DNA from: Myxococcales bacterium
Lineage (GTDB): Bacteria > Myxococcota > Polyangia > Polyangiales > Polyangiaceae
Assembly (NCBI GenBank): GCA_020430865.1
Contig: JAGQIY010001497.1
Location: forward strand, 1 to 16,705
DNA length: 16,705 nucleotides
Direction of reading: 5' to 3'
In this document: piece after piece, positions 7,193 to 14,281 of the stretch
Layout of the letters: the number at the start of each line of letters is the position of its first letter
How positions within the stretch are numbered: the stretch's first letter is position 1
Notes under the pieces: generated by a model
What the model was told of the DNA's origin: nothing
The model's input: the letters and a program-made list of their open reading frames with translations, nothing else
Database searches by the model: none
Program-made: the position numbers and the translations under genes

Positions 7193-7210
7193 GCCCTCGA
7201 GCGCGAGGGC
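7193..7210. promoter_or_regulatory. Strong intergenic hairpin upstream of the AAA gene
   Basis: GCCCTCG, a four-base loop AGCG and CGAGGGC make a perfect seven-pair stem in the 62-base gap between the two-TM gene and the AAA gene. No T-run follows. It ends 25 bases before the AAA start. It could be an RNA-processing or stability element that sets different expression levels for the two genes. Confidence 0.4.
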
Positions 7211-7235
7211 CAATCGGGGATATCGTCGGGGGAGC

Positions 7236-9029
7236 ATGAGCGACAGCGAGCAGTACCTGCCCTGGGCCGAGGAGTTTCGCGAGGCCTACAACCGCCGTGA
7301 GTCGGCGATGTTCGTGCTCCACGACAACATCGAAGACGTCTTCCCCCTCGAGGGTAACTACGTTTCCCTGCGGACTTACCTGGAGGCGATGCTCGAGCGA
7401 GGCAACTACATCGCCATCAACTATGACGTCTCCCGAGGCATGCGCTTCGTGGACGACAACGAGGCGAAACAGTTCCTGGCGCTGGCGAATCAGAACCGCC
7501 ACGGCAACGATCGCATCATCCAGAGCATCTACGATTTTCCCCGGGAGCCGACCAAGGCGCTGGCCTTCATCGAGGCCTTCATCGTCGGCGTCGAGGCGAG
7601 CAAGCGCCCCGTCGCGGTGATCCTCGAGTACGCCGAGCACGTCGCGCCAAACGGCGATCCCCAGCACATGAACGAGGGGGACCGCATCAACGCGGTGACC
7701 TTGCAGCGCTTCGCGCGCCTGTTCTACGAGCGCCTGCAGCAGCCTGACGCGCGAGATGCCGTCTGCTTCCTGCTCACGCCGAATCTCCACGGCCTGCACC
7801 CGGACATCGTGCGCCAGGAGGTGGTGCAGGCGATCGACGTGCCGCGCCCCGATGACGAAGCGCGACGGCGCTACATCAAGTGGCAGCAGGCGAAGTTCGT
7901 GGTCGAGGGCAAGCCGCCGGTGACCATGGACGTCAGTGAAGAGGGGCTGGTCGAGCAGACCGCCGGACTCACGCTGACCGGCATTCGTCACCTGTTCTGG
8001 CGCGCGATGCATGCAGAGGAGCGCAAGCTCTCCACCAGCTTCGTGATGGAGCGCAAGCGGGAGCTGATCGAGCGCGACAGCCGCGGCATGCTGGAGATCA
8101 TGATGCCGAAGCACGGCATGGGCGCCGTGGGCGGCAACGACGCGGTCAAGGAGTTCTTTATCCGTACGGCAAAAGATCTTGCGGAGGGCGCCGATGACGT
8201 GCCGGTGGGCGTGGTGTGTCCAGGGCCGAACGGCGTCGGCAAGACCTTCATCGCCAAGGCCTTCGCGCGGGACAGCGGCCTGAACTGCGTGTCGCTGAAG
8301 AACTTCCGCGGCATGTACGTGGGTCAGACCGAGAGCAACCTCGACACCATCTTCAGCATCCTGAAGTCGATGACGCCGAACATCGTGATCATCGACGAAG
8401 CCGACAAGATGCTCGGCAATGAGCAGTCGTCACCGGGCAACAAGGTGGACGAGCGCGTGTTCGGCGCCTTCACGGCGTTCATGGGTGATCCGGAGTTTCG
8501 CGGCCGCATCTTCTGGCTGCTGCTCACGGCGCGTCCCTTCAACCTGGCGCCTGACACCGGGCGTCCGGGGCGCGTTGAGGAGCACGTACCGATCCTCGCG
8601 CCGGAGACGCCCGAGGAGAAGCTCGCGGTGCTGAACGCCATCTGCAGGAGCCGCAAGATCCGCCTGGAAGAGGCCGGCGCCGAGCCGAGCGGCGAGTCCC
8701 TCGAGAGGGTCTTCGAGGCTCTCGGCTTCGTCACCCCCGCCGCGCTCGAGCTGATCTGCAACCGCGCCCGCCGCGAGGCGCGCCAGTCCGGCGTGGAAGC
8801 GGACGACAAGGAGATCCTCCCGGTGCCCATCGAGATGTTCGAGCACCAGGCCCGCTGTTACGTTCCGGAAGGAAACCAGACCAAGCTCCTGCTGCAGACC
8901 ATCGAGGCGGTGCTCTACACCAATCACCTCGAGTACCTGCCGGAGCCCTGGCGCTCGCGTCTGCGGGACGACGCGGCCGGTCTGAGCCGCGAACGGGAAG
9001 ACCTGCAGCGACTCGTTGGCTATGCCTGA
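7236..9029 (+). CDS. AAA ATPase, Ycf46-like two-module protein
   Basis: A 597-residue cytoplasmic ATPase. The second half (about 290-510) is a complete AAA module: Walker A GPNGVGKT (330-337), pore-loop-like YVGQTESN (361-368), Walker B IVIIDEAD (383-390), a sensor-1 region LLLTARP (428-434) and an arginine-finger segment GRPGR (442-446). The first half looks like a degenerate AAA module without Walker A: AVILEYAE (127-134) sits where Walker B would be and FLLTPN (178-183) where sensor 1 would be. This arrangement is typical of Ycf46-like proteins. A GGGGGAG just before the ATG at 7236 sets the start. AAA enzymes unfold or disassemble protein assemblies; given the PspA-like gene upstream, a PspA-like polymer is a plausible substrate (inference). 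Confidence 0.88.
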   Translation: MSDSEQYLPWAEEFREAYNRRESAMFVLHDNIEDVFPLEGNYVSLRTYLEAMLERGNYIAINYDVSRGMRFVDDNEAKQFLALANQNRHGNDRIIQSIYDFPREPTKALAFIEAFIVGVEASKRPVAVILEYAEHVAPNGDPQHMNEGDRINAVTLQRFARLFYERLQQPDARDAVCFLLTPNLHGLHPDIVRQEVVQAIDVPRPDDEARRRYIKWQQAKFVVEGKPPVTMDVSEEGLVEQTAGLTLTGIRHLFWRAMHAEERKLSTSFVMERKRELIERDSRGMLEIMMPKHGMGAVGGNDAVKEFFIRTAKDLAEGADDVPVGVVCPGPNGVGKTFIAKAFARDSGLNCVSLKNFRGMYVGQTESNLDTIFSILKSMTPNIVIIDEADKMLGNEQSSPGNKVDERVFGAFTAFMGDPEFRGRIFWLLLTARPFNLAPDTGRPGRVEEHVPILAPETPEEKLAVLNAICRSRKIRLEEAGAEPSGESLERVFEALGFVTPAALELICNRARREARQSGVEADDKEILPVPIEMFEHQARCYVPEGNQTKLLLQTIEAVLYTNHLEYLPEPWRSRLRDDAAGLSREREDLQRLVGYA

Positions 9030-9070
9030 GCCGACCATCGGCGACTCGATGCCCGTCGGACACCAGCGGT

Positions 9071-9080
9071 CGAGGCCTCG
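9071..9080. promoter_or_regulatory. Perfect palindrome in the gap before the 9140 gene
   Basis: CGAGGCCTCG is a perfect ten-base palindrome in the 110-base gap 9030-9139, followed by TTATAC (9087-9092), a possible -10 hexamer, and by the repeat word at 9096-9108. No matching -35 was found. The gap may carry a separate promoter for the last two genes of the run. Confidence 0.25.
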
Positions 9081-9095
9081 CGCGTGTTATACGGG

Positions 9096-9108
9096 TTTGG
9101 GGGTGAGG
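9096..9108 (-). repeat. 13-base repeat word, copy B (intergenic)
   Basis: TTTGGGGGTGAGG on the plus strand, that is CCTCACCCCCAAA on the minus strand. Together with the four bases beyond it, CCCG on the minus strand, it matches copy C at 10618 over 17 bases. Confidence 0.5.
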
Positions 9109-9139
9109 ACCGCTGCCTAGAAACCTTACGGAAACACGG

Positions 9140-10936
9140 ATGACGATTCTCAGTCGAGCCCACGCCTTGAGTCCCAGCCTGCCTGACGCCTGGGCCCCCG
9201 CCCTGGAGGCGCTGGCCAGGATCCAGGAGCTGACCAAGGGCCCCGAGGAAGAGCTTGCCCAGCGCCAGGCCGAGGCGCGCGCGCTCTACGCGCAGCTCCT
9301 CGAGCAAGCCTGGGCCTACCGTGAGCCGATCCCCGAGTCGCTGTCCGTCGAGGCACCCAACTTTCGACGCTGGTTCTCCGAGGCCGTCCTGCTCTGGATG
9401 CGCTACGCCGAGACCAGCTCGGCGCCCTTGGTCGACACGGCGGGCACCCGCACGCTGGCGAAGTTCCCCGTGGACTTTCCAGTGAATGCGGGCGCGCGAG
9501 CGGCCATGCGGCGCGCCGTGCAAGCGGCGTTTGGCTGGAGCGACGCGGAGATGCGTGAGCTCGAGGCCAAGGTCGCGCACCTGACCAGCAATCTGGACAT
9601 CAAGCTGAAGATCACGGCCTGCGTGGCTCAGTTCCTCGAGGAACTGCAGGGCGGTGAGCGCGACCCGCGTCTGGTGCTGATGGACGTGCTCTACGGCGAG
9701 CTGCCGTGGCGAGTCGGGGACATCGACTGGGTCATCACGGGTACCAGCATCTTCCCCTGCGTGCCGCGGAAAAAGGACCAGCTCTTGAAGGACGACTGGG
9801 AAGAGCGCAGCCCCGAAGAGCAGGCGGCGATCGGCGCCTTCATGGTCAAGCTCCGCAAGGCCAACACGGCGAACACTCTTCGCTTCCCTGCGTTCGGTCT
9901 GGCTCCCAACCGACCCGCAGAGCCGCTCTGGAGCCGCCTGGTCCTGGCCTGTGGAGTGAGTGAGGAGGTGCTGATCGAGACGCTCGAGACGATGGTGATG
10001 ATCGTGCCGACACACCAGGTCGATCAGTACGTGGTGCACGACTCCTGGGGCCACACCTGGCAGGAGGCTTTGAGTGAGTTCGAGTGGGAGTACGCGCGAG
10101 TGCTCGAGCTCGCGGACGATCTGACGCCTCACGCTGGACCGGCCTTCGGCGGCGACGTGGCCACGCTCGGTTCGTGTTTGCGCGTGGAAAATGACGCGCT
10201 GGAGGTCGACGAGGAGAGGCTGCTCGAGATCGCGAAGCAAGACGTGCTCGGGCGTTTCGGCGTCGCGACGAGCATCGCCCTCAGCGAGATGCTGGCTGAC
10301 TTCATGGAGTCGAAGTTTGCGCGCCAGGTGCCTGAGGAGGCGTTGCCAACGTCGTCGTTGATCGACGTGGCGCACTTGAAGATCGACCTGTCGCTGTCGG
10401 ATATTGGCCGGCAGATCAAGCGCCTCGCCAAGCCGTATCGGCGCCTCGCGACGGAACCCGAGGCGCAGCAGCAGTTCGCGGACGCGCTGATCGCTGATGG
10501 GTTTCTTGCGGCGCACGCGCTCCCGGCGGCGCAGCGCGTGGGCACGTGCTTGTGGAGGGCTCTGGAGCCCCTGCTGAGCAGCGAGCTCTCACCGGCGCAG
10601 GTTGGCTGGACGGCGAACCTCACCCCCAAACCCGACGTAGCATCGGGTTCAACGGAAGGCGACGCGGCGACAGTGGGTGCGGAGACGGTGCCTTCCACCT
10701 TGTATCGTCGCGCCATGCTGCAGCTGATGCTGATCGCGGCGGAGCTCGAGAATGGCCTGGAGGGCCAGGGGGGTGACTGGCGCGACCCCGGTAGCTCCCC
10801 GGATTTGTTCTTGATCGCCATCACCCATCTGTATGAGCAGGATCGGCTGGTGAACTTCTGGCACATGGATCAGGTGATGCGGGTGGCGTTTGCGCCGGCT
10901 GCGGAGCGGCTGCGCATCGCGCTCGATGCAGCCTGA
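9140..10936 (+). CDS. Protein of unknown function with an HDxWGHxWQE motif
   Basis: A 598-residue protein, apparently soluble and mostly helical, with no signal peptide or membrane segment. I recognise no family. Its most striking segment is residues 297-319, where YVVHDSWGHTWQEALSEF carries His300, Asp301, Trp303, His305, Trp307, Glu309 and Glu313. That density of potential metal ligands on one helix suggests a metal site. Residues ~483-520 look like a variable linker and contain a copy of the 13-base DNA repeat, in frame as LTPK. The ATG at 9140 is preceded only by a weak purine-rich stretch. The gene follows the AAA gene by 110 bases and precedes the TerB-like gene by 44 bases, so it probably works with one or both of them. 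Confidence 0.85.
   Translation: MTILSRAHALSPSLPDAWAPALEALARIQELTKGPEEELAQRQAEARALYAQLLEQAWAYREPIPESLSVEAPNFRRWFSEAVLLWMRYAETSSAPLVDTAGTRTLAKFPVDFPVNAGARAAMRRAVQAAFGWSDAEMRELEAKVAHLTSNLDIKLKITACVAQFLEELQGGERDPRLVLMDVLYGELPWRVGDIDWVITGTSIFPCVPRKKDQLLKDDWEERSPEEQAAIGAFMVKLRKANTANTLRFPAFGLAPNRPAEPLWSRLVLACGVSEEVLIETLETMVMIVPTHQVDQYVVHDSWGHTWQEALSEFEWEYARVLELADDLTPHAGPAFGGDVATLGSCLRVENDALEVDEERLLEIAKQDVLGRFGVATSIALSEMLADFMESKFARQVPEEALPTSSLIDVAHLKIDLSLSDIGRQIKRLAKPYRRLATEPEAQQQFADALIADGFLAAHALPAAQRVGTCLWRALEPLLSSELSPAQVGWTANLTPKPDVASGSTEGDAATVGAETVPSTLYRRAMLQLMLIAAELENGLEGQGGDWRDPGSSPDLFLIAITHLYEQDRLVNFWHMDQVMRVAFAPAAERLRIALDAA
10618..10630 (+). repeat. 13-base repeat word, copy C (inside the 9140 gene)
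   Basis: CCTCACCCCCAAA, followed by CCCG, giving a 17-base match to copy B. It falls in a low-conservation-looking linker of the encoded protein, where it reads LTPKP. Confidence 0.5.
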
Positions 10937-10980
10937 AAGCAGCTGTTCAAAGCGGACGCGGGTCCCTGTAGGATGACGCC

Positions 10981-11400
10981 ATGACCGAGCTCAATCCGCT
11001 GTTCTCCGAGATCCCGATCAGCAGCCACGAAGCCCTCGCCATCGCGGGCGCGCTGCGAGACATTGCGGAGAGCGATGGCCTGCACGAGGAGGAACTCGCC
11101 ATGATCAGCGAGCTCGTTCAGGGCCTCGACGAGGATCTGGGAGTCGAGGAGCCGACGCAGGTCCCGGCGATCACACCGGCGGAGCTCGCGGTCGCGCTCG
11201 GTGAAGACCCGGCGCTGAAGACGCTGGCCATGCAGTGCGCCGTGATGCTGGCGATGGCCGACGGCAAGATCAGCGAGCAGGAGGCCGAGCGCCTCGAGGC
11301 CTATCGCGCGGCGCTGGGTTTCTCCGCGGAAGCGTATGCCGTGTTGGAGAAGGGCATCGTCGCCTGGATCAAGGCGGGCGATCTCTCCCCGATGTTCTGA
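10981..11400 (+). CDS. TerB-like helical protein
   Basis: A 139-residue cytoplasmic protein resembling the TerB family, small helical proteins found in tellurite-resistance and envelope-stress gene clusters that are thought to link membrane complexes to cytoplasmic factors. Two copies of the characteristic acidic pattern are visible: ALRDIAESDGLHEEELAMI (about 23-41) and AVMLAMADGKISEQEAERL (about 87-105), each of the form A-x-x-D-G-x-x-x-x-E-x-x-x. Length fits TerB (about 140-150). AGGA lies 7 bases before the ATG. It is the last gene of the plus-strand run; its stop is two bases from the end of the convergent LysR-type gene. Confidence 0.8.
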   Translation: MTELNPLFSEIPISSHEALAIAGALRDIAESDGLHEEELAMISELVQGLDEDLGVEEPTQVPAITPAELAVALGEDPALKTLAMQCAVMLAMADGKISEQEAERLEAYRAALGFSAEAYAVLEKGIVAWIKAGDLSPMF

Positions 11401-11402
11401 GC

Positions 11403-12332
11403 TCAGGCGCTCGCTTCGACTGTTTCCAGCGCGCGAGCAATGACCAGCTCGCGAAACAGACGCTGGCCTGGGTCAGTGTCGAAGCGCTCGTGCCACAGAG
11501 CAGCCACGGAGAGGCGCGGCAACGGCGCAGGCGCCGGCACGACCACGAGATCGAGGGGCTCGAGAAACTCCGTCACGAGTTCCTTGGGCGCGTTGAACAG
11601 CGCGTCGGAGTGAGCCACCGCGAACAGCGCCGCGAGGAACGTCGGCACACGCAGCGCGACCTCCCGGCGCAGCTCTACCTGGTCCAGCTTGGCCGCGACC
11701 ACGCTGCGACTCCCGCTCCCCGACTCCACGACCACGTGAGGATGGCTGAGCCAGGCGTCGGTGCCGAGTTCTCCCGTGCTACTCAGCGCGGGGTGGCCGC
11801 GTCGCGCGACGACCTCGAAACGCACGCGCCCCAGCACTCGACACACGATGCCTGGCGCCTCTTCGGGAGTCGGACACAGCAACACGTCGGATCGTCCGTC
11901 CTCCAGGCGCGCCAGCTCGTCCAGGCTGCGTGAGCTGACGCGGAGCCTGGCACGCGGGCAGCGGCTGCGAAGCTCACTGAACAAGCGCGGGACGATGCCC
12001 GCCAACAAGTCGGGGCACGCTAGGTTGAACTCGCGCTGAGATCGCCGGGGGTCGAAGTCGGCGTCCTGTTCGAGCAAGCGGCGGGCGTCGTGGAGCAAGC
12101 GCGCCACGGGTGCCTTGAGTCCCTCGGATTTGGGGGTGAGGAGCATCGTCCTCCCGTTGCGCACCAGCAGTGGGTCGTCGAACAGCGTGCGCAGCCGAGC
12201 CAGCGCGTGGCTCATGGCAGGTTGCCCGACGCCGAGCTGACGTGCGGCGCGGGTCACGCTGTGGGTCGTCAACAGCGCGTCGAGGGACACCAGCAGGTTG
12301 AGGTCGATCGGTGTGCCATCAACCTGATGCAT
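11403..12332 (-). CDS. LysR-type transcriptional regulator
   Basis: A 309-residue regulator. The N-terminus is a canonical LysR winged helix-turn-helix: IDLNLLVSLDALLTTHSVT, then AARQLGVGQPAMSHALARLR and DDPLLVRNGRTMLLTPKSEG (residues 9-71). The remainder is a periplasmic-binding-protein-like effector domain. The IDLNLL opening is the NodD/PnpR-like branch. The start is the ATG at 12332, just before the HTH; an upstream extension to 12374 would enter the divergent gene's promoter. It is divergent from the yellow-like gene (56-base gap) and most likely controls it and itself; the ligand is unknown. Its 3' end nearly touches the TerB-like gene. Confidence 0.93.
   Translation of the reverse strand: MHQVDGTPIDLNLLVSLDALLTTHSVTRAARQLGVGQPAMSHALARLRTLFDDPLLVRNGRTMLLTPKSEGLKAPVARLLHDARRLLEQDADFDPRRSQREFNLACPDLLAGIVPRLFSELRSRCPRARLRVSSRSLDELARLEDGRSDVLLCPTPEEAPGIVCRVLGRVRFEVVARRGHPALSSTGELGTDAWLSHPHVVVESGSGSRSVVAAKLDQVELRREVALRVPTFLAALFAVAHSDALFNAPKELVTEFLEPLDLVVVPAPAPLPRLSVAALWHERFDTDPGQRLFRELVIARALETVEASA
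12129..12141 (-). repeat. 13-base repeat word, copy D (inside the LysR-type gene)
   Basis: TTTGGGGGTGAGG on the plus strand. On the coding (minus) strand it reads CTC ACC CCC AAA, the conserved LTP motif of LysR proteins, so this copy may be explained by protein conservation plus codon preference. Confidence 0.4.
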
Positions 12333-12333
12333 G

Positions 12334-12346
12334 GCTGCATTGCAGC
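12334..12346. promoter_or_regulatory. Dyad operator candidate in the LysR/yellow-like intergenic region
   Basis: GCTGCATTGCAGC is a perfect inverted repeat of six bases around a central T, extending to 17 bases with one mismatch (12332-12348). It begins two bases upstream of the LysR start codon and lies 42 bases before the divergent gene. Position suits an autoregulatory LysR operator, although the symmetric T-N11-A form is not exact. Confidence 0.45.
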
Positions 12347-12388
12347 AATCGATTCGTCGTCGCGCAAGCGCCACCCTACATGCTCGTC

Positions 12389-13525
12389 ATGTCCAGGTGG
12401 AAACGGAGGGTACGCGGGGGTCTGTTGGGGGTGCTGGTGCTGTCGGGCGTGGCGCTCGTCGCAGTGAAGTGCGCGTATGGTGGAGGGGAGCCCTACCCGG
12501 ACGTCAGCACTGCCCCCGCGCTTGGCGAGGATCGCCTCAGCTGCTTGATTCCGCTGGAGTTGCCTCCAGGTAACGTCTCGGCCTCTCCCGATGGTCGCAT
12601 CTTCTACAACCTGCATCCGTTCGCCGAGCCCGATCGCTTCAGCGATGCCTTCGTCTTCGAGTGGAAGGACGGAAAGGGCGTTCCGTTCCCTAGTCAGGAG
12701 CTGCAGGCGGGCCTGTACGGCACCCTTGGCATGACCGTGGACCGCCAGAACCGGCTGTGGCTGGTGCGCCCCGAGGGCATCGAGGACCGGGACACGAGGC
12801 TGGTCGCCATCGACCTCACGACGAACGCCGTGGTCGTCGACTACGCCTTCCCGAGGGGCACGGCGCCCTTCGCCCAGGACCTGCGCGTGACCCCCGACGG
12901 CAAGTACGTGATCCTTGCGGATACGGGGATCTTCCGCTTCACGCCGCCAGCGCTGATCGTCTTCGACGTCGAGCGGCGCACGGCGCGCCGGGTGCTCGAA
13001 GGGCATCCTTCGGTCTCGCCGCAGGACTGGGTGATCACCGCTCAGGGCGAGCCGTACAAGGTGTTCCACGGCCTGGTCACCTTCTCGGTCGGGGTGGACG
13101 GTGTTGCCATCGATGATCGGGGTAAGTGGCTCTACTACGCGACCATGAGTCACGACGCGGTGTATCGCGTGCCTCTGGACCGACTGACGACCGCGGGGGC
13201 GTCGGACGCCGACCTCGCGGCGGCCATCGAGCGCGTGGGACCCAAGCCGCTGAGCGACGGCATCGCGCTTGGCCCAGGCGGGCTTCTGATCACCGACGTC
13301 GAGCACGGTGGCTTGATGACCTTGAGTGAGGACGGCAAGCTCTCCACGCTGGTGAAGAGCCCGAAGGTGATCTGGGCCGACGGGGTGACCGCGACGCCGG
13401 AAGGCGACGTTCTGTTCACCGACAGCGCGATCCCGAGCTACATCGATCAGCTCCTGCGACCCCCAGCGCCCGAGCGGGTCAAGGCGACGCAACACTGCGT
13501 GTACAAGCTCGACTTGCCTGGCTAG
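12389..13525 (+). CDS. Membrane-anchored royal-jelly/yellow-like beta-propeller protein
   Basis: A 378-residue protein of the bacterial MRJP/yellow (L-dopachrome tautomerase-related) family, six-bladed propellers often confused with SMP-30/gluconolactonases. Basic residues at 2-9 precede a hydrophobic segment (11-27, GLLGVLVLSGVALVAVK); a Cys follows at 28, but Lys at -1 argues against a lipoprotein, so a membrane anchor with an exported domain is likely. Family landmarks are LYYATMSHDAVYRVPLDRL, KPLSDGIALG, LLITDVEHGGL and IWADGVTATPEGDVLFTDSA. The start may be ATG 12389 or the in-frame ATG 12380; neither has a clear ribosome-binding site. Substrate unknown. Probably controlled by the divergent LysR-type regulator. 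Confidence 0.85.
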   Translation: MSRWKRRVRGGLLGVLVLSGVALVAVKCAYGGGEPYPDVSTAPALGEDRLSCLIPLELPPGNVSASPDGRIFYNLHPFAEPDRFSDAFVFEWKDGKGVPFPSQELQAGLYGTLGMTVDRQNRLWLVRPEGIEDRDTRLVAIDLTTNAVVVDYAFPRGTAPFAQDLRVTPDGKYVILADTGIFRFTPPALIVFDVERRTARRVLEGHPSVSPQDWVITAQGEPYKVFHGLVTFSVGVDGVAIDDRGKWLYYATMSHDAVYRVPLDRLTTAGASDADLAAAIERVGPKPLSDGIALGPGGLLITDVEHGGLMTLSEDGKLSTLVKSPKVIWADGVTATPEGDVLFTDSAIPSYIDQLLRPPAPERVKATQHCVYKLDLPG

Positions 13526-13661
13526 CGCACGGTCGGCGACTGTCGCACACCACCCTTGATGTGGGCGTCAGGGAAGACCGAGCGTTTCTCCGGGGGCGCG
13601 CCAAGGCCTCGGAAGGTCCTGGCACCGAGCGCCGAGTTGCCGATAAGGTGACGGCGTCGCC

Positions 13662-14213
13662 ATGTCGAATCAGTGGGATGATGAGCCGACCGTCGTTTGG
13701 TCGCCACCGGAGTGGGTGGTCGAAGAAGAGGATCTGCCCAGAGGAGGCGCTGCCACCCGCATTCAGTTTGCGGAACCAGAACCTTCCCCGGCGCCACCGC
13801 CAGGACCAATGGAGCGCCCTGACGTGGAGATGGATATCCGCACGGTAAATGGGCCTTCGGCGCTGGCCAGCATCCGGCGGGTGTGGGAGATCTGGACCAA
13901 GAACCGCGTGTACGTGCTCGACTCCAGCATGCGTTGCATCGAAGTGATCGATCTGGCGACGGGAGTCGCCAACAAGGAGCATCCGTTCATCGGAGCGCGC
14001 TGCGCAGGTGGTCGCAATCATGCCAAGAGCGAGCTCTCGTTTCCGCTACCGGCGCCTGGCTCCGAAGCGGTGTTCCAGAAGGTCGAGGGCAGCAACCGGG
14101 TGAAGCTCAGCGTCACCTCGAAGGTCGTGCGGGTGATGTTCCACGCCAGCCGCGTGCGCATTCAGCAAGATCAAGCCGACCGCGTCTGGGGCAAGATCAG
14201 CACCTGGGGTTAG
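13662..14213 (+). CDS. Hypothetical protein with acidic/proline-rich N-terminus
   Basis: A 183-residue soluble protein that I do not recognise. The first ~55 residues are acidic and Pro-rich (SNQWDDEPTVVWSPPEWV, then EPEPSPAPPPGP) and probably disordered. The rest has alternating beta-like patterns (VYVLDSSMRCIEVIDLATG, NRVKLSVTSKVVRVMFHASR). No signal peptide or membrane segment. Codon use is coding-like, and AAGGTGA about ten bases upstream supports the ATG at 13662. The preceding gap (13526-13661) holds nothing I can name. It appears to be a single-gene unit closed by the hairpin that follows. Confidence 0.7.
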   Translation: MSNQWDDEPTVVWSPPEWVVEEEDLPRGGAATRIQFAEPEPSPAPPPGPMERPDVEMDIRTVNGPSALASIRRVWEIWTKNRVYVLDSSMRCIEVIDLATGVANKEHPFIGARCAGGRNHAKSELSFPLPAPGSEAVFQKVEGSNRVKLSVTSKVVRVMFHASRVRIQQDQADRVWGKISTWG

Positions 14214-14215
14214 AC

Positions 14216-14242
14216 TCTCGCCGCCGCGAGATACTTTTATTT
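14216..14242 (+). terminator. Intrinsic terminator after the 13662 gene
   Basis: Right after the TAG stop (14211-14213) a six-pair stem TCTCGC/GCGAGA (14216-14221 and 14226-14231) with a CGCC loop is followed by TACTTTTATTT, a T-rich tract unusual in this GC-rich sequence. The position and form fit a Rho-independent terminator. Confidence 0.55.
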
Positions 14243-14281
14243 CCTCGGGGCAATGCTGCCGGCAGGCTGCGGAAATCATAG

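Noticed and set aside
9020..10516. Long antisense open frame (498 codons) opposite the 9140 gene
   Set aside because: The plus-strand frame runs the full length between flanking genes with better codon use; the antisense product is Arg/Leu/His-rich with no motif.
12416..12428. Fifth copy of the 13-base repeat word
   Set aside because: Only nine bases (TTGGGGGTG) match. A ten- to eleven-base partial match at 1713-1723 was left out for the same reason.
12269..13495. Antisense open frame (408 codons) opposite the yellow-like gene
   Set aside because: The plus strand has unmistakable yellow-family motifs, and the antisense frame also runs into the LysR gene.
13621..13645. Possible sigma-54 promoter (TGGCAC followed by TTGC) before the 13662 gene
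   Set aside because: The two elements are about six bases too far apart for a -24/-12 promoter.
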